DNA of 64,000 bases from Kaiparowitsia implicata GSE-PSE-MK54-09C (GTDB lineage Bacteria > Cyanobacteriota > Cyanobacteriia > Elainellales > Elainellaceae), in NCBI GenBank assembly GCA_019359435.1, contig JAHHHI010000066.1:62001-126000 (forward strand), written 5' to 3'. The position numbers and the translations under genes are program-made. This document shows, in pieces, positions 50,535 to 60,666 of this stretch. The notes below the pieces were generated by a model, which did not search any database, was not told the origin of the DNA, and worked only from the letters and a program-made list of their open reading frames with translations. The stretch's first letter is position 1. Every line of letters begins with the position of its first letter.

Positions 50535-53500
50535 CTAGTTGGAGGGCTGCTGGATAGAGTCTTCCCAAGGGACTAGGGGATCCTGGGCGATGCGGCGAGA
50601 GGTTTCGTAGGCTCCGTAGCGGTTGAGGTGGCTGGGGTCAGAGAAGTAGTTGTATTCAGTCAGCCAGCCTTCGGAGAGGTCGCGGAAGATGAAGCTGGAG
50701 TGCGCGCGGGCCTGCCGCAGCATGTATTGGCGAAACTGCTGTTCGTGAGCGAGTCGCACGGGGTCAAGGTATTCGTCGGTGAGGGGTAAGTTGACAAAGA
50801 TGACTGGAATTTGGCGATCGCCCGTAAATTGCAGCAGTGAGTCCATGGCATCGGCCTGAATGCCTTCGATGCGGAAGTCGGTATAGTCGCCGTCGTAGCG
50901 CCCTTCTACCCGCGCAAACTCTTGATAATAGGTCGCAGGGTTGAACCGGACGGAGAGGGGTAAGAAGCCATCGAAGTCGATCATGTCGCGCCCCTGTTCA
51001 GACAGCGATTGCACTGAGGGAGGCACAGAGCGGCCTGCCAGTGGAGCGGGTGCAGCGGCGGCAACATTGCGAAAGAGCGCGTTTACCCAAGATTGCAGGC
51101 GATCGCGCTGCCCATAAATGGCGGAGATTTGACCCAGGCGATCGCTCAACTGCCGATCAATCGTTTGGTAGCTTTCATATAGCGACTCGCCAATGCCCCC
51201 AGGCGTTGACGACGTTGGGGCGGCTGCCACCTCAGATGACTGTCCGGTTGTCTGGTTGAGTGCGGTGAGCGCCCGATAGCCCTCTGACACCTGCACGCCG
51301 TTGTAGGTGACATCAACAGAATTACTGTTGAGCGCACGAGCCCCATCTGCCCAGATGATGATCTTGGGCAGCTCGCCAGGGCGGATAAATTGGCGGAGCA
51401 GCAGATCGGTCACTTGAGCTGTTGCCCCGTTGATGCCGTAGTTAAACACCGTTACATCGGGGTAGCCAAGGGCTGCTAGCTCTTGACGTAGTGCTATGGG
51501 ATCGACGCCCCGCAACGCGCGCGAGCTACCCATGATCAGCACATCCGGTGCGCCATACTGCTGCACCCGCTCGCGATAGAGCATGTACTTTTCATCTAGC
51601 AGTCGCGTGTTAAAGGTGGGTAGCGGAGGCTCGCTGGCTAGAATTTCGGTGGCAATTTGCTGCAGCCGGGGATCTTGCTGGGTATAGGGAAGAGCCCTGG
51701 CGGCTGGGGTCGCAGGGGCAGCGGATGGGGCAGGGGCCTGAGTCGGCAGGCGCTCGGCGGCAGCGCCGGGTGCCGGGGTGCCGCCGGGTGCCGCTTCGGG
51801 TAGAGCGGTGCTGGGGGCTGGTGGGCTATCGGTGGGCCTAGTCGAGACGTCTGTCGCCTCTGCTGAGGCTGTGCCTGCGCCCTGATCGGTAAAGCCAGCG
51901 GGATCGAACACATCGGTTCCGTCGTCTGGAGAGCGATTGAGCGACACATCGGCCAGCTCATCCAGTGGCGATGCCGTAGGCTGGGGCGATGGACTGGCGG
52001 GCAACAGGGCTGGCGGCACAGCGTCTGCCGTTGGGGGAGGCGTTGGGGGGGAGGCATCGGCCTCTGTCGTGTCGCCCTCAGCAGGGGACTCGTCAGCAGG
52101 GGACTCTACGGCATCCGGGGCGATCGCCCCCTCTGACTGCGCTGCTGGAGCCTCGTCTTGCGGCTCTGCCTGGGTTACGGCGCGTCCCAGCCCCCAGTCA
52201 ATTTGCAGCGCCAGCAGCAGCCCAACGACCGTCCAGATGAGAGCCAGTCGCCACGGTCGAGCGGGAGCTTCTGCCACGATTCCGTCGCTCACGGCTTCTG
52301 CTTCGGGCCGTGTCAGTGCCGCATCAGCCAACACCTCGTCGGGCACAAACAGCTGACTCTGAGCTAGCCCCGTCCGCAGTCGCTGGCCGAGGTGCCCAGC
52401 CCAATCCCGGAGGGCGATCGCCTTCTCTTCTTCTCTATCTAAATCAGCAAGGCCTGTCGCCAGCTCAGAATGAAGCACCATAGTGCCACCGGGAGCCAGC
52501 AAATCCCCCACATAGGCATCGGTTGCGGCAAACTCAGGCGTAATGTCGCTGCCGCGTCGATAGCGCGATACAAAATCAATGCCATCTGTCCACAGGGGGC
52601 GCTTTTGCCCCGCCCGCCGCCCATAGAGCCGCACCCCGCTCAGGTGTGACAGCCGCAAATCTTGAATGAACCGCACGACTGGGGCACTCACCTGCGCGAG
52701 CGGCGGGCATATCGGGGCATCGGCCATGATGTGGAGCAGATACCGCGATGCAGTTGCGTCGTTAGGCGCTGCGTCTGGAGCATGAGCCGCCATCGCATCG
52801 GGCTTGGGCAACAACTGTAGCCGAATACCACCCGTTGCCAACTGGCGACCAATGTCAGGATTGAGTAATCGGTTGAGCAAATAGGCGATCGCCCCCCAGT
52901 CACCCCGCTGAGCCAGGGCAAACGGGGTTTCTGCCAATTCCTCGTGATCCTTGGCGGGCAAGTCTAACCACATCACCCAGCCTGGGTCTTCTAGACCTGG
53001 CACCTGCCCATATACCGTGGCGCTGTGGATGCCCTGAGGCGCAAGCGTATCCAAAAGGGGCACCAAGGCTTCCCGCACCCCAGTTTGGTCAGGTGCCACC
53101 GCCGCCGTTTCTGCCGCATCCCCCGTCCACGGTAGGCAAGACAGGTGCAGCGTTGCGTCGTGCAGGGTGGCCGTGGTGAGCGTTGCCCCCACGGGCTGCA
53201 ATACCTGATCCATCAGCCGCGCGAGCGCAGGCACATCGCCCCAGCGCGCCCACTCTCGCAGCATTTCTCCGGGGGGGGTTAAATCTACCCGCAGCAGCCA
53301 GTCGGGCTGCGCCTCGCCCCGCACCTGAATCAAAATAATGGCATCGCGGAAGCCTTCTAGCTCTAGCGTTCGCAGCCGCTGGGCAATGGGCTCTGACACC
53401 AGCGTGGGGTCGGGGCTGTAGGTGGCATCGCAGACGATCCACAGCCGCCGCAGCCCTTGGGTGGGTTGGGGAGCGTGGGGGGCGACGACCGCCGCCGTTG

Positions 53501-54119
53501 CGGTGACGCGGTAGGGCATCGCCTTGGCGCTGACCTGCACCGCTACACCGAGAGCACTCAGGGTTTCGCTCAGGTAGCGGGCGATCGCATCGGTATTGCC
53601 CTGCTTCGCCTGACTCAGGTTTGAGAGCTGAATCGCCGCTGCGCTTTCGTAGGAATTCCGGGGCGGCTTCACAGGGGCATAGTGAGCACCCGCAAGCGGC
53701 GGGCTATCCCCCGGGCGACTTGGTCCGGCACCGGGCGACACGAGCACTCGGGCTGCCGCTAAATCGGTTAACCCTTGGTTTGACTGGCGCAACAGATCTA
53801 AATGACGCTCTAACTGGCTGAGATCAATGGGGACTGACCAGTCGGGCCGCTGCTGCCCTGGCCGCCGACCATAGACCACAAGCTGATAAATATGCGGCTG
53901 GTTGACGGGCACCAGGGTGTTGAGGTCGATGCGCTTTAGCGCGGGCAACAGTTGCGTCAGCACTTGAGTTAAATCTGGGACAGGAGATCCCTCACAGAGG
54001 ATGTGGAGAATGTTGCCGCGCAGTCGAAACCGTACCCGTCCCTGCTCTAAGGTCACCGTTTGATGGAACCACTGCGCGAGGGGCGATGTGCCGCGTTTGC
54101 GAGGATGCTCGTGAGTCAT
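50535..54119 (-). CDS. Large DUF1574 (SGNH-like) protein with repeated N-terminal domains
   Basis: About 1194 residues. The first ~620 hold about four diverged repeats of one domain, each with a YGRR or YGQ motif near its end (VVYGRRPGQQRPDWSVPIDL, VYGQVPGLEDPGWVMWLDL, LYGRRAGQKRPLWTDGIDFV). A membrane helix (PWRLALIWTVVGLLLALQID) is near residue 650, followed by a ~200-residue Pro/Ala/Ser-rich linker. The C-terminal ~330 residues are DUF1574, SGNH-like: VLIMGSSRALRGVDPIALRQ (GSS in place of GDS), WADGARALNSNSVDVTYNG and SDPSHLNRYGAYETS (DxxH). The protein probably spans the membrane once with the SGNH domain outside. Known only in cyanobacteria to my knowledge; function unknown. The ATG at 54119 is favoured over TTG 54143. 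Confidence 0.8.
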   Translation of the reverse strand: MTHEHPRKRGTSPLAQWFHQTVTLEQGRVRFRLRGNILHILCEGSPVPDLTQVLTQLLPALKRIDLNTLVPVNQPHIYQLVVYGRRPGQQRPDWSVPIDLSQLERHLDLLRQSNQGLTDLAAARVLVSPGAGPSRPGDSPPLAGAHYAPVKPPRNSYESAAAIQLSNLSQAKQGNTDAIARYLSETLSALGVAVQVSAKAMPYRVTATAAVVAPHAPQPTQGLRRLWIVCDATYSPDPTLVSEPIAQRLRTLELEGFRDAIILIQVRGEAQPDWLLRVDLTPPGEMLREWARWGDVPALARLMDQVLQPVGATLTTATLHDATLHLSCLPWTGDAAETAAVAPDQTGVREALVPLLDTLAPQGIHSATVYGQVPGLEDPGWVMWLDLPAKDHEELAETPFALAQRGDWGAIAYLLNRLLNPDIGRQLATGGIRLQLLPKPDAMAAHAPDAAPNDATASRYLLHIMADAPICPPLAQVSAPVVRFIQDLRLSHLSGVRLYGRRAGQKRPLWTDGIDFVSRYRRGSDITPEFAATDAYVGDLLAPGGTMVLHSELATGLADLDREEEKAIALRDWAGHLGQRLRTGLAQSQLFVPDEVLADAALTRPEAEAVSDGIVAEAPARPWRLALIWTVVGLLLALQIDWGLGRAVTQAEPQDEAPAAQSEGAIAPDAVESPADESPAEGDTTEADASPPTPPPTADAVPPALLPASPSPQPTASPLDELADVSLNRSPDDGTDVFDPAGFTDQGAGTASAEATDVSTRPTDSPPAPSTALPEAAPGGTPAPGAAAERLPTQAPAPSAAPATPAARALPYTQQDPRLQQIATEILASEPPLPTFNTRLLDEKYMLYRERVQQYGAPDVLIMGSSRALRGVDPIALRQELAALGYPDVTVFNYGINGATAQVTDLLLRQFIRPGELPKIIIWADGARALNSNSVDVTYNGVQVSEGYRALTALNQTTGQSSEVAAAPTSSTPGGIGESLYESYQTIDRQLSDRLGQISAIYGQRDRLQSWVNALFRNVAAAAPAPLAGRSVPPSVQSLSEQGRDMIDFDGFLPLSVRFNPATYYQEFARVEGRYDGDYTDFRIEGIQADAMDSLLQFTGDRQIPVIFVNLPLTDEYLDPVRLAHEQQFRQYMLRQARAHSSFIFRDLSEGWLTEYNYFSDPSHLNRYGAYETSRRIAQDPLVPWEDSIQQPSN

Positions 54120-55036
54120 GAGTCGTGAATTCTGCAACGACAACGCAGGGCGGTAATACCCTGTTTAGGTGAGGAATAGTGCGGATCTGCCTATCAGGGA
54201 TAGCACACTCTCTAGAAAAAGAACCAACTTTCCTCAACATCTAGTGGTTCATCCCGAAGCCAACCCCCAAAGCCACGCTTTTTCTGGGTTCTTTTCCCGC
54301 TTCTCTTGACGATAATGCTTGACGATACTGATCGTCAGGTCTTGGTTGAGTAAAGTAAGGGATGCGACCACTCATGATCTACCTTAGGACAACCCTTTTA
54401 ACTACGAGCTCGAAGATGAATGCGGTCGCTCAACAATCAGGGTTTGTGGGATAGGGTCTGTGGAACTTCACATGTTGACCCTAATCTCAGCAGTTCATCA
54501 CTCGACCGTCGATATGATTGATGACTGCGTGGCTTCGATGGATGTGCCTGATTAGCTCCTGAATTAGCCTGAATTTAGTTAGAGCGTTTCGTTAGGTTTT
54601 GTGACAAACGGGTTTGACTGACTGGATCAACAACATGCTTGTGCGATCGCCCAAAAACTGAGAATTCTAAAGGTCTGACTCAAGCCTTAGCCCCAAACCG
54701 ACTGCGAGACCTCAAGATAGGGCAACACCGCCAACATCATAGAGACCCGTTTAGAAGCCCATCCAGTATGGGCAACGGAGTGGTGCATGCTTAAATTCAG
54801 GAGATTTTAGAAGGTGCAAGGGGTTTGCCTTGTACTCAGCCATTAGACTTAAATGAGAGAGCCGAAGAGAACTGGAATTCTGTCTGGGGAGAGGCAATTT
54901 TTGGAAGAGATGATTTAAGAAGGATCGGAGACAAACTCATTCCCCGTTGCCCGAGACTATCCTACTGTAGATTCTAGGTCTCCATCTTTAGCTCAAGGCA
55001 AATTTTTGTTCGCAATCTCATAACTCGCAGGTCGCC
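54120..55036. other. Intergenic region, ~0.9 kb
   Basis: No open frame with a family match and no long inverted repeat. Base composition is AT-richer than the genes. It holds divergent promoters for the DUF1574 gene and the small 55037 gene; no clear elements were seen. A small RNA here is possible but nothing supports one directly. Confidence 0.5.
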
Positions 55037-55273
55037 ATGGCAGACTCAAAACCAGAATCATTCGCGGAATCATTCATGAACAATTCAGGGCTGTGGGTGG
55101 GTGCTGCAACGGTGCCGTTACTAGCAGGAGTGATAGCCGGACGGGTGCTGTCGCGCGCGCTGCTGGTTGTCAGTATTGCTAGCGAAGAAGTGTTTCGGGG
55201 CGATCGCCTGCCGGTACTCCATTTTGAGCCAGCCGAGCTAGTCTCAGAGAACGCCTCGCCTGAGGCAGATTAG
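55037..55273 (+). CDS. Small membrane protein, hypothetical (78 aa)
   Basis: One hydrophobic helix (about residues 18-48, LWVGAATVPLLAGVIAGRVL and on) is followed by IASEEVFRGDRLPVLHF and an acidic tail. The SEEVFRGDRLPVLHF segment looks conserved-like and includes HIP1 sequence. No family name known. The ATG lies after AGGT at a suitable distance. Confidence 0.6.
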   Translation: MADSKPESFAESFMNNSGLWVGAATVPLLAGVIAGRVLSRALLVVSIASEEVFRGDRLPVLHFEPAELVSENASPEAD

Positions 55274-55392
55274 CAAAACTAAGGGGGCATCTGGTCTCTA
55301 ATTTAGCTCTTTAGCAATACAAAACGATTCTACACACAGCGATTCCACTACAGCATGGGTTTAGGCAGTTGCCGAACTGGCGTGATTCCGAT

Positions 55393-55425
55393 AAAAAGCG
55401 ACCCCGATAGTAGGATCAGGGTCGC
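55393..55425 (-). terminator. Rho-independent terminator of the 55489 gene
   Basis: Arms 55398-55408 and 55415-55425 (11 bp with one mismatch) enclose AGTAGG; the minus strand continues with five T residues (55397-55393). It lies 64 bp past the stop of the minus-strand gene. Confidence 0.75.
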
Positions 55426-55488
55426 CAAGTTTCAGTAGTTATTCGTTACGAGTTACTGCGGGTGAAGACAGGAGTAGTCGTCCTATCA

Positions 55489-56043
55489 TCAACTCGTCGC
55501 GCTACCTACAGCGCCCTTGAGCGCCGCAATGCCCTGTTCAACGCTTGCCCACAGACCCATGTCAGGCTCCTTGCCCGCTAGCTCTCGAGTCCCCACGAAA
55601 TACAGCACGCCTTTGAGGACTTCCTGATGGGCGCGGTTCTCGAAGTTGACTTTGTTGAGCGGTTCCATTGCGTGTTGCAAACGGTCGTCCAACGATTGGG
55701 CTGCTTTGTGCAATACGAGGCCGGTCATCGTCTGCTGATGCTTCAGCAATTCAAACTGGAAGAATTTGTCGTACAGCGTCAGTTCGGAGCCGTTCATCAT
55801 CTGGCTAACCGCTTCAGCATGCTTCTGAGTGATGTCCCGAGGTTCAGCACGGATACCGAGCTTAGAAATAGCTTCTTCGATCACAGGAAGGTTCTCGCGA
55901 TCGCTCTTAACCATTCCTTCTAGCCGTTCGCGAATCGTGCTATCGTCCGTCGCTGTCATCAGCTTTTGGGCACTCTCAATCAGAATGCCTTGAAATAGTC
56001 TTAGGTCAGCAAGCTTGGTTGCCAGCGTTGTCATATCGGACAT
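55489..56043 (-). CDS. Helical-bundle protein, hemerythrin/ferritin-like (cyanobacterial)
   Basis: A 184-residue, entirely helical protein: TTLATKLADLRLFQGILIES, then KHAEAVSQMMNGSELTLYDK and FELLKHQQTMTGLVLHKAAQ, ending MGLWASVEQGIAALKGAVGS. Close homologues in cyanobacteria are, as I recall, annotated as hemerythrin HHE-type proteins; several His and Glu residues (KHAE, KHQQ, LHKAA) could bind metal, but the full HHE set is not evident. The ATG at 56043 is set by a perfect AGGAGG 7 nt upstream; the longer frame to 56064 would run through it. Strong Shine-Dalgarno and terminator suggest high expression. Confidence 0.72.
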   Translation of the reverse strand: MSDMTTLATKLADLRLFQGILIESAQKLMTATDDSTIRERLEGMVKSDRENLPVIEEAISKLGIRAEPRDITQKHAEAVSQMMNGSELTLYDKFFQFELLKHQQTMTGLVLHKAAQSLDDRLQHAMEPLNKVNFENRAHQEVLKGVLYFVGTRELAGKEPDMGLWASVEQGIAALKGAVGSATS

Positions 56044-56361
56044 GGTATTACCTCCTAATCGCAACCCTAATCGATTGCGACCGATTTAAGTCATTGGTTC
56101 TATGCTTGCGTAATGATTGAAGGCTAGCTTCCGTCTTCTGGAAGATTCACTTAAAATCTATTTCCCTGGATCTATCTGAATTCATCGGATTTATTTACTA
56201 TCTAAAAACATTAATCGCCTGCATCCTGATTTGATTAACTTAAGCTTAAATAATAGTTAACAGATGGCATCCTCAAGCGGTTCTAACGATGTCAGGTTTG
56301 ATAATTTTTTTGGCATCCATCTGTCTGTTGTGGGTTTGTGGGTCAAGGGGCGATCGCCCCC

Positions 56362-57507
56362 TCACACGCGTCGCGTTGCATCCCCATCTATCATCCCGAC
56401 CCAATCCAGAATGCGGTTGATCGCCCACCAGGGATCGGGATCGCCGTAGTGCTGCTGGCATGAGGCGCTGCTGACATAGCCCACATGCCCGCCATGGGGC
56501 GTCAACACCAAGTCAATGGCCGAGTTTTCGGCGCAGGCCGAATCCAGATCAGGCACCAAGGTGGGATCAAACATGGGGTCATCCACGGCATAGAGAATCA
56601 GCGTGGGTTTTTGAATCTGGGGCAAAATTCGCAGCGGGCTGCTGAGGGCATAGTATTCCTCCACCGTGGGGATGCCGAGCCGACCGATCACCAGTTCCTG
56701 ATCAAAGCCCCAAATGCTGTGGGCGCGCGCAATGGCGGCAGGGTCAAAGTCATTGGGATGATGGCGATGCAGGTTCCATGCGAGGGTTTTGAGCGCGCGG
56801 GTAATGGAGCGCTCTAGGTAGCGGCCTAGGGGGTGCGCCATGAGGTAGGTGAGCGATCGCGCCGATTCCACACTGGGGCAGATCACCGCACCCCCGCCAA
56901 TGTTGTCGGCGATACCAAGCGAGGCAGCGTAGTTCTGCGCTTCGTAAATGCCCCACAGAGCCAACTGCCCACCCAGCGAATAACCCACAAACCAAAACGG
57001 TGGCGGACAGCCCAGTGCTTTGGCTTGGGCGGCCAAATGCACAAAGTCTTTGCCCTCGTTTAGCCCGTCAGAGGTCAGCGTGGGCGATAGTTCTGCCGTT
57101 TTTCCATGTCCGCGCCAGTCGAACCGCACCACGCTATACCCCTGCGCCACGGCCTTGCGCCCCAAGAGGTTGAGAATCCACTGATCCTCAAGAGAGCCTG
57201 TGATGCCATAGGTGCAGATGAGGGTTCCCCGGGCCGAGCCTGCGTGCGCCACTTCGCCATAGATGGGCACCGCTTCAAACCCAGAGAACACATGGGGTTG
57301 ATAGGTCGGGTCGGGATCGGGAGAGTGCCGCTGCCAGCGATGGCGATCGCCCATCCAGAGCGCCGCATACAGCGTCATCACCAGCCCGCTGCGCAACCAC
57401 ACCGGCGGAGAATAATAAAACTTCATATCCTCATGGTACAAGCGGTGGTTCTCTCCTGCTGAAGTGTGGGCTAACGGGAGGGATTTGGGGCAATCCAAGT
57501 GATTCAT
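56362..57507 (-). CDS. Alpha/beta hydrolase, YheT-like
   Basis: A 381-residue hydrolase. Nucleophile elbow FVGYSLGGQLALWG (GxSxG with Ser), acid in YAVDDPMFDP and His in LTPHGGHVGYVS. WGFDQELVIGRLGIPTVEEYYALSSPL matches the YheT/abhydrolase-1 group of esterase-like proteins. The N-terminus is uncertain: ATG 57507 and an ATG 81 bp later (MKFYYSPPVWL) are both possible and neither has ideal spacing. The first gives an N-terminal extension without homology signal. Substrate unknown. Confidence 0.83.
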   Translation of the reverse strand: MNHLDCPKSLPLAHTSAGENHRLYHEDMKFYYSPPVWLRSGLVMTLYAALWMGDRHRWQRHSPDPDPTYQPHVFSGFEAVPIYGEVAHAGSARGTLICTYGITGSLEDQWILNLLGRKAVAQGYSVVRFDWRGHGKTAELSPTLTSDGLNEGKDFVHLAAQAKALGCPPPFWFVGYSLGGQLALWGIYEAQNYAASLGIADNIGGGAVICPSVESARSLTYLMAHPLGRYLERSITRALKTLAWNLHRHHPNDFDPAAIARAHSIWGFDQELVIGRLGIPTVEEYYALSSPLRILPQIQKPTLILYAVDDPMFDPTLVPDLDSACAENSAIDLVLTPHGGHVGYVSSASCQQHYGDPDPWWAINRILDWVGMIDGDATRRV

Positions 57508-57583
57508 ACTCCTCTTTTAGGGATTTATGGCATTGTGGTGAAATAGGTCGGTGTCGGACTAAACGAATCCTGATGGGGATGGG

Positions 57584-59332
57584 ATGATGAGCAGCCAGAT
57601 TGTCGATGGAGCCTTGCAGGAGTACCGAGTGCGGCTGAATGATTTGCTGCACATCATCGAGCGCTTAGCCGCAGACACCCACAACACCAAACTCGAAGCG
57701 ACCGTGGTGAGCTTGCGCAAAAACGTGAACGAGCCGTTTTTGTTTGTGGTGGTGGGGGAAGTTAAGGCGGGCAAGAGCAGCTTTGTGAATGCGCTGTTGG
57801 GTGCAGAGGTTTGCGAAACCGACATTGAGCCGCGCACCGATGCAATTCAGCAAATCGTTTATGCACCGGAGCGGTTTGTGCAGCAATTAGAGCCCAGCCA
57901 TAAAAAGATTGGCCTGCCCATCGATATTCTCAAAGACATTTCCATCGTGGATACGCCGGGAACGAACACCATGATTGCGGAGCATCAAATTGTGACGGAG
58001 CGCTATATTCCCAATAGCGATCTGACATTTTTTGTGCTGTTTGCCAAAAATCCCTATCAAAAAAGCGCATGGGATTTTCTCGATTTTGTCAGCGCAGAGT
58101 GGCGCAAGAAAGTGGTGTTTATTCTGCAACAGGCAGATTTGCTAAAGCCTGCAGATTTGCAGACCAATATTGAGCGAGTGCGGGAATATGCGAGTCAGAA
58201 GCAAATCAAATCTCCGGTGATTTTTCCGACGTCGGCAGAGTTAGAACTGGCGAGCGATCGCACCAATAGTGGCTTTGAGTCCGTCCGCAATTACATTCGC
58301 GCCATGGTTTCTAGCGGGGAGAGCTACAAGATTAAGCTGCGGTCGGTGAGTAGCACTACCCAAAAGCTGATCGATTCGCTGTCGTTGGATGTAGCCGCAT
58401 TGCAGACTCAGATGGAGAGCGATCGCCAAGCGGTGGTCAGCATTCGCAGCAAAATTGACGCTGGACGGAAGCGATCGCGCTACGAGATCGACAACTTAGT
58501 GGAACGTCTGGTGGGGCGCTATGACGGCATTTCTGGACGGATCAAGCGCGAATTTAGAGAGAGTTTGTCGGTGTTCTCAGTTCTGCGTAAATCCTTTGTC
58601 GGCATTTTTAATTCAGATGCTTCGATGCAAGCCTGGGTAGAAGACTTTCGAGAACGCTGCCAGCGAGATTTGAAATATTCCCTTGAAGAAGTGTCGAACG
58701 AGGGCGCACAGCATTTTGTAGATGGAATTCGACAATTATTAGATGGATTGGCACAGGATTTAGACAGCGTTAAAACTCAGCCCATTCAAGGCAGCATGAT
58801 TTCGCTTAAGATTCTAGAACGACGCCAAGAAGTGATTGAAAGCGTCAAGTGCAAAGTAGAGCGAATGTTCACTGAGGAAGGCTTGATTGATACGATTTCA
58901 ACCGATGCCGATAATATGTCGGTGGAAATTGTAGGTGGAGCGATCGCCACCGTAACAGGGACGATTCTGCACATCATTGAGTTTGCGGTGGCGGATGCGA
59001 TTTTGAGCGCAATTGGGATTGCCTTTGCCGGGATTGGGGCGATCATCTTTGTAGTGGGGTTGGCCTGGCAGCGAAACAAAATTATTAGCCGATTTGAACG
59101 CGCCTTAGAAAACGAAAAAGATCGATTTAAAGCAGATGTAACCGAACGACTCAACGAAAAACTGGGATTGATTTATGAAGAAGTAGAGCGCACCTTTGTG
59201 CAGTTCTTTGACTATGTAGAGCGAGAAGAACAGGAGATTGAACCGGTGCTGGCGCGCTATCAAGAAATTAACCAGCAAAGCGAACGGCTGTTTGGTGATA
59301 TGGCGACTAAGTTAGCGTCTAAATTGACGTAA
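57584..59332 (+). CDS. Bacterial dynamin-like GTPase
   Basis: A 582-residue dynamin-superfamily protein. G1 is GEVKAGKSS (residues 58-66), the switch-I Thr region TDAI, G3 is DTPG at 123-126, and G4 is degenerate (LQQADLL). The middle is a long coiled-coil/helical stalk (about 235-400), and a hydrophobic pair near residues 440-490 (ATVTGTILHIIEFAVADAIL, AIGIAFAGIGAIIFVVGLAW) is a membrane hairpin, as in bacterial dynamin-like proteins that remodel or bind the membrane. Transcribed alone, divergent from the hydrolase 76 bp away. Role unknown, possibly membrane repair. Confidence 0.88.
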   Translation: MMSSQIVDGALQEYRVRLNDLLHIIERLAADTHNTKLEATVVSLRKNVNEPFLFVVVGEVKAGKSSFVNALLGAEVCETDIEPRTDAIQQIVYAPERFVQQLEPSHKKIGLPIDILKDISIVDTPGTNTMIAEHQIVTERYIPNSDLTFFVLFAKNPYQKSAWDFLDFVSAEWRKKVVFILQQADLLKPADLQTNIERVREYASQKQIKSPVIFPTSAELELASDRTNSGFESVRNYIRAMVSSGESYKIKLRSVSSTTQKLIDSLSLDVAALQTQMESDRQAVVSIRSKIDAGRKRSRYEIDNLVERLVGRYDGISGRIKREFRESLSVFSVLRKSFVGIFNSDASMQAWVEDFRERCQRDLKYSLEEVSNEGAQHFVDGIRQLLDGLAQDLDSVKTQPIQGSMISLKILERRQEVIESVKCKVERMFTEEGLIDTISTDADNMSVEIVGGAIATVTGTILHIIEFAVADAILSAIGIAFAGIGAIIFVVGLAWQRNKIISRFERALENEKDRFKADVTERLNEKLGLIYEEVERTFVQFFDYVEREEQEIEPVLARYQEINQQSERLFGDMATKLASKLT

Positions 59333-59370
59333 CGCGATGCATGTATTGATCAGACTAGACATCGGTCGCT

Positions 59371-59435
59371 TTGTGACTAGTTTGTGACTAGTTTGTGACT
59401 GGTTTGTGACTGGTTTGTGACTGGTTTGTGACTGG
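59371..59435 (+). repeat. 11-bp tandem repeat, six units, upstream of glutaminase
   Basis: The unit TTGTGACTRGT is repeated six times without gaps (the last is one base short): units 1-2 have A, units 3-6 have G at the variable base. The 11-bp period is close to one helical turn. It is intergenic, 38 bp after the dynamin-like gene stop and ~110 bp before the glutaminase ATG. Confidence 0.92.
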
Positions 59436-59546
59436 AATAATTAGTATGCTCTTACTGCTCTTGTCCTCCGCCTGAATTCGAGCGAATTCCAGTGAATTTG
59501 CGAATCATGGTCAGCCGTTTTGTCCCCTTCGTCGAACCCTCCGTAT

Positions 59547-60554
59547 ATGACCATTTCTCCAGCGATTCCCAATACGGATGCGGCATTTCAGGCGTTTTTA
59601 GACGAGCTGCATCAGCAGTATGCGCCGCTGTCTGAAGGCACGGTGGCGAGCTATATTCCTGAACTGACGAAGGTTGATCCCGCTACCTTTGGCATTTGTG
59701 TGGTGACGAGGGATGGCCGCGTGTTCGAAGCGGGAGACACGCGGCACATATTCACCATTCAATCCATCTCGAAGGTGTTTGTGTATGGGATGGCGCTGCA
59801 AGAGCATGGGCGAGACTATGTGCTGACGCGGGTGGGGGTAGAGCCAACTGGCGATGCCTTTAATGCGATCGTGCTGGATGATCGCTCCATGCGCCCCTAC
59901 AATCCCATGGTCAATGCGGGGGCGATCGCCACCACGAGTCTGATCAAGGGCGATGGCCCCACCGAACGGCTAAACCGCATGCTGGATATGTTCCGTGGCT
60001 ACATTGGGCATGACATCTTTGTGGATATGTCGGTGTTTATGTCAGAGCGCACCACCGGGCACCGCAACCGAGGCATGGCGCACCTAATGCGCAACTTCGG
60101 CATGATCGACGAACGCATCGACGAATCGCTGGATCTCTATTTTCAGCAATGCTCAGTCACGGTTGACTGCCGCGATCTGGCGGTAATGGCGGCGACCCTC
60201 GGCAACCACGGCAAAAATCCCATTACGGGCGCGCAAGCGGTAAATCAGCGCTATATTCGCGACATTCTCAGCGTTATGCACACCTGCGGCATGTATGACT
60301 CGGCGGGCGAATGGGTGTATCGGGTGGGGCTACCGGCCAAAAGCGGCGTCTCAGGTGGCCTCATTGTCGTGGTGCCTAACCAGTTTGGTTTAGCAGTGTT
60401 CTCTCCGCTGCTCAATGCTCAGGGCCACAGCATACGGGGCTTGCGCGTTTGCGAGGCGCTCTCTGATCACTATGGGCTGCACCTGTTTGATTCGTCGATG
60501 GGCTGCACCCGCTTTGTGCAGCAGCTCGGGCAGAGCAACGGCGAGGTGTCATGA
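59547..60554 (+). CDS. glsA: Glutaminase A
   Basis: About 335 residues, a serine-dependent beta-lactamase-fold glutaminase converting glutamine to glutamate and ammonia. The catalytic SxxK is in [10 protein letters not shown] (Ser73, Lys76); other family blocks are [32 protein letters not shown] and [21 protein letters not shown] chose ATG 59547; an in-frame TTG at 59520 would add nine residues. No strong ribosome-binding site. Transcribed alone after an 11-bp repeat tract. Confidence 0.95.
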   Translation: MTISPAIPNTDAAFQAFLDELHQQYAPLSEGTVASYIPELTKVDPATFGICVVTRDGRVFEAGDTRHIFTIQSISKVFVYGMALQEHGRDYVLTRVGVEPTGDAFNAIVLDDRSMRPYNPMVNAGAIATTSLIKGDGPTERLNRMLDMFRGYIGHDIFVDMSVFMSERTTGHRNRGMAHLMRNFGMIDERIDESLDLYFQQCSVTVDCRDLAVMAATLGNHGKNPITGAQAVNQRYIRDILSVMHTCGMYDSAGEWVYRVGLPAKSGVSGGLIVVVPNQFGLAVFSPLLNAQGHSIRGLRVCEALSDHYGLHLFDSSMGCTRFVQQLGQSNGEVS

Positions 60555-60609
60555 CTTAAAAGGTTTAGAGTCGAAGCTTTCGAATTTGGGAGTCTTGAGC
60601 TAAAGCGCG

Positions 60610-60654
60610 TGAGTTCGGGTTAATCGGGTTTTGAGCTTATTCCGAACTCAGGTT
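60610..60654. repeat. Short palindromic element, copy C (ends only)
   Basis: TGAGTTCGG (60610-60618) and CCGAACTCA (60642-60650) form the outer inverted repeat; TTTTGAGCTTATTCCGAACT is close to the end of copies A and B. The inner palindromes are missing, so this may be an unexpanded or deleted form. It lies between convergent glsA and the TVP38 gene. Confidence 0.8.
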
Positions 60655-60666
60655 GTGTCAGGCGAT

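Noticed and set aside
59371-59435. CRISPR array
   Set aside because: Units are contiguous 11-mers with no spacers and no cas genes are nearby.
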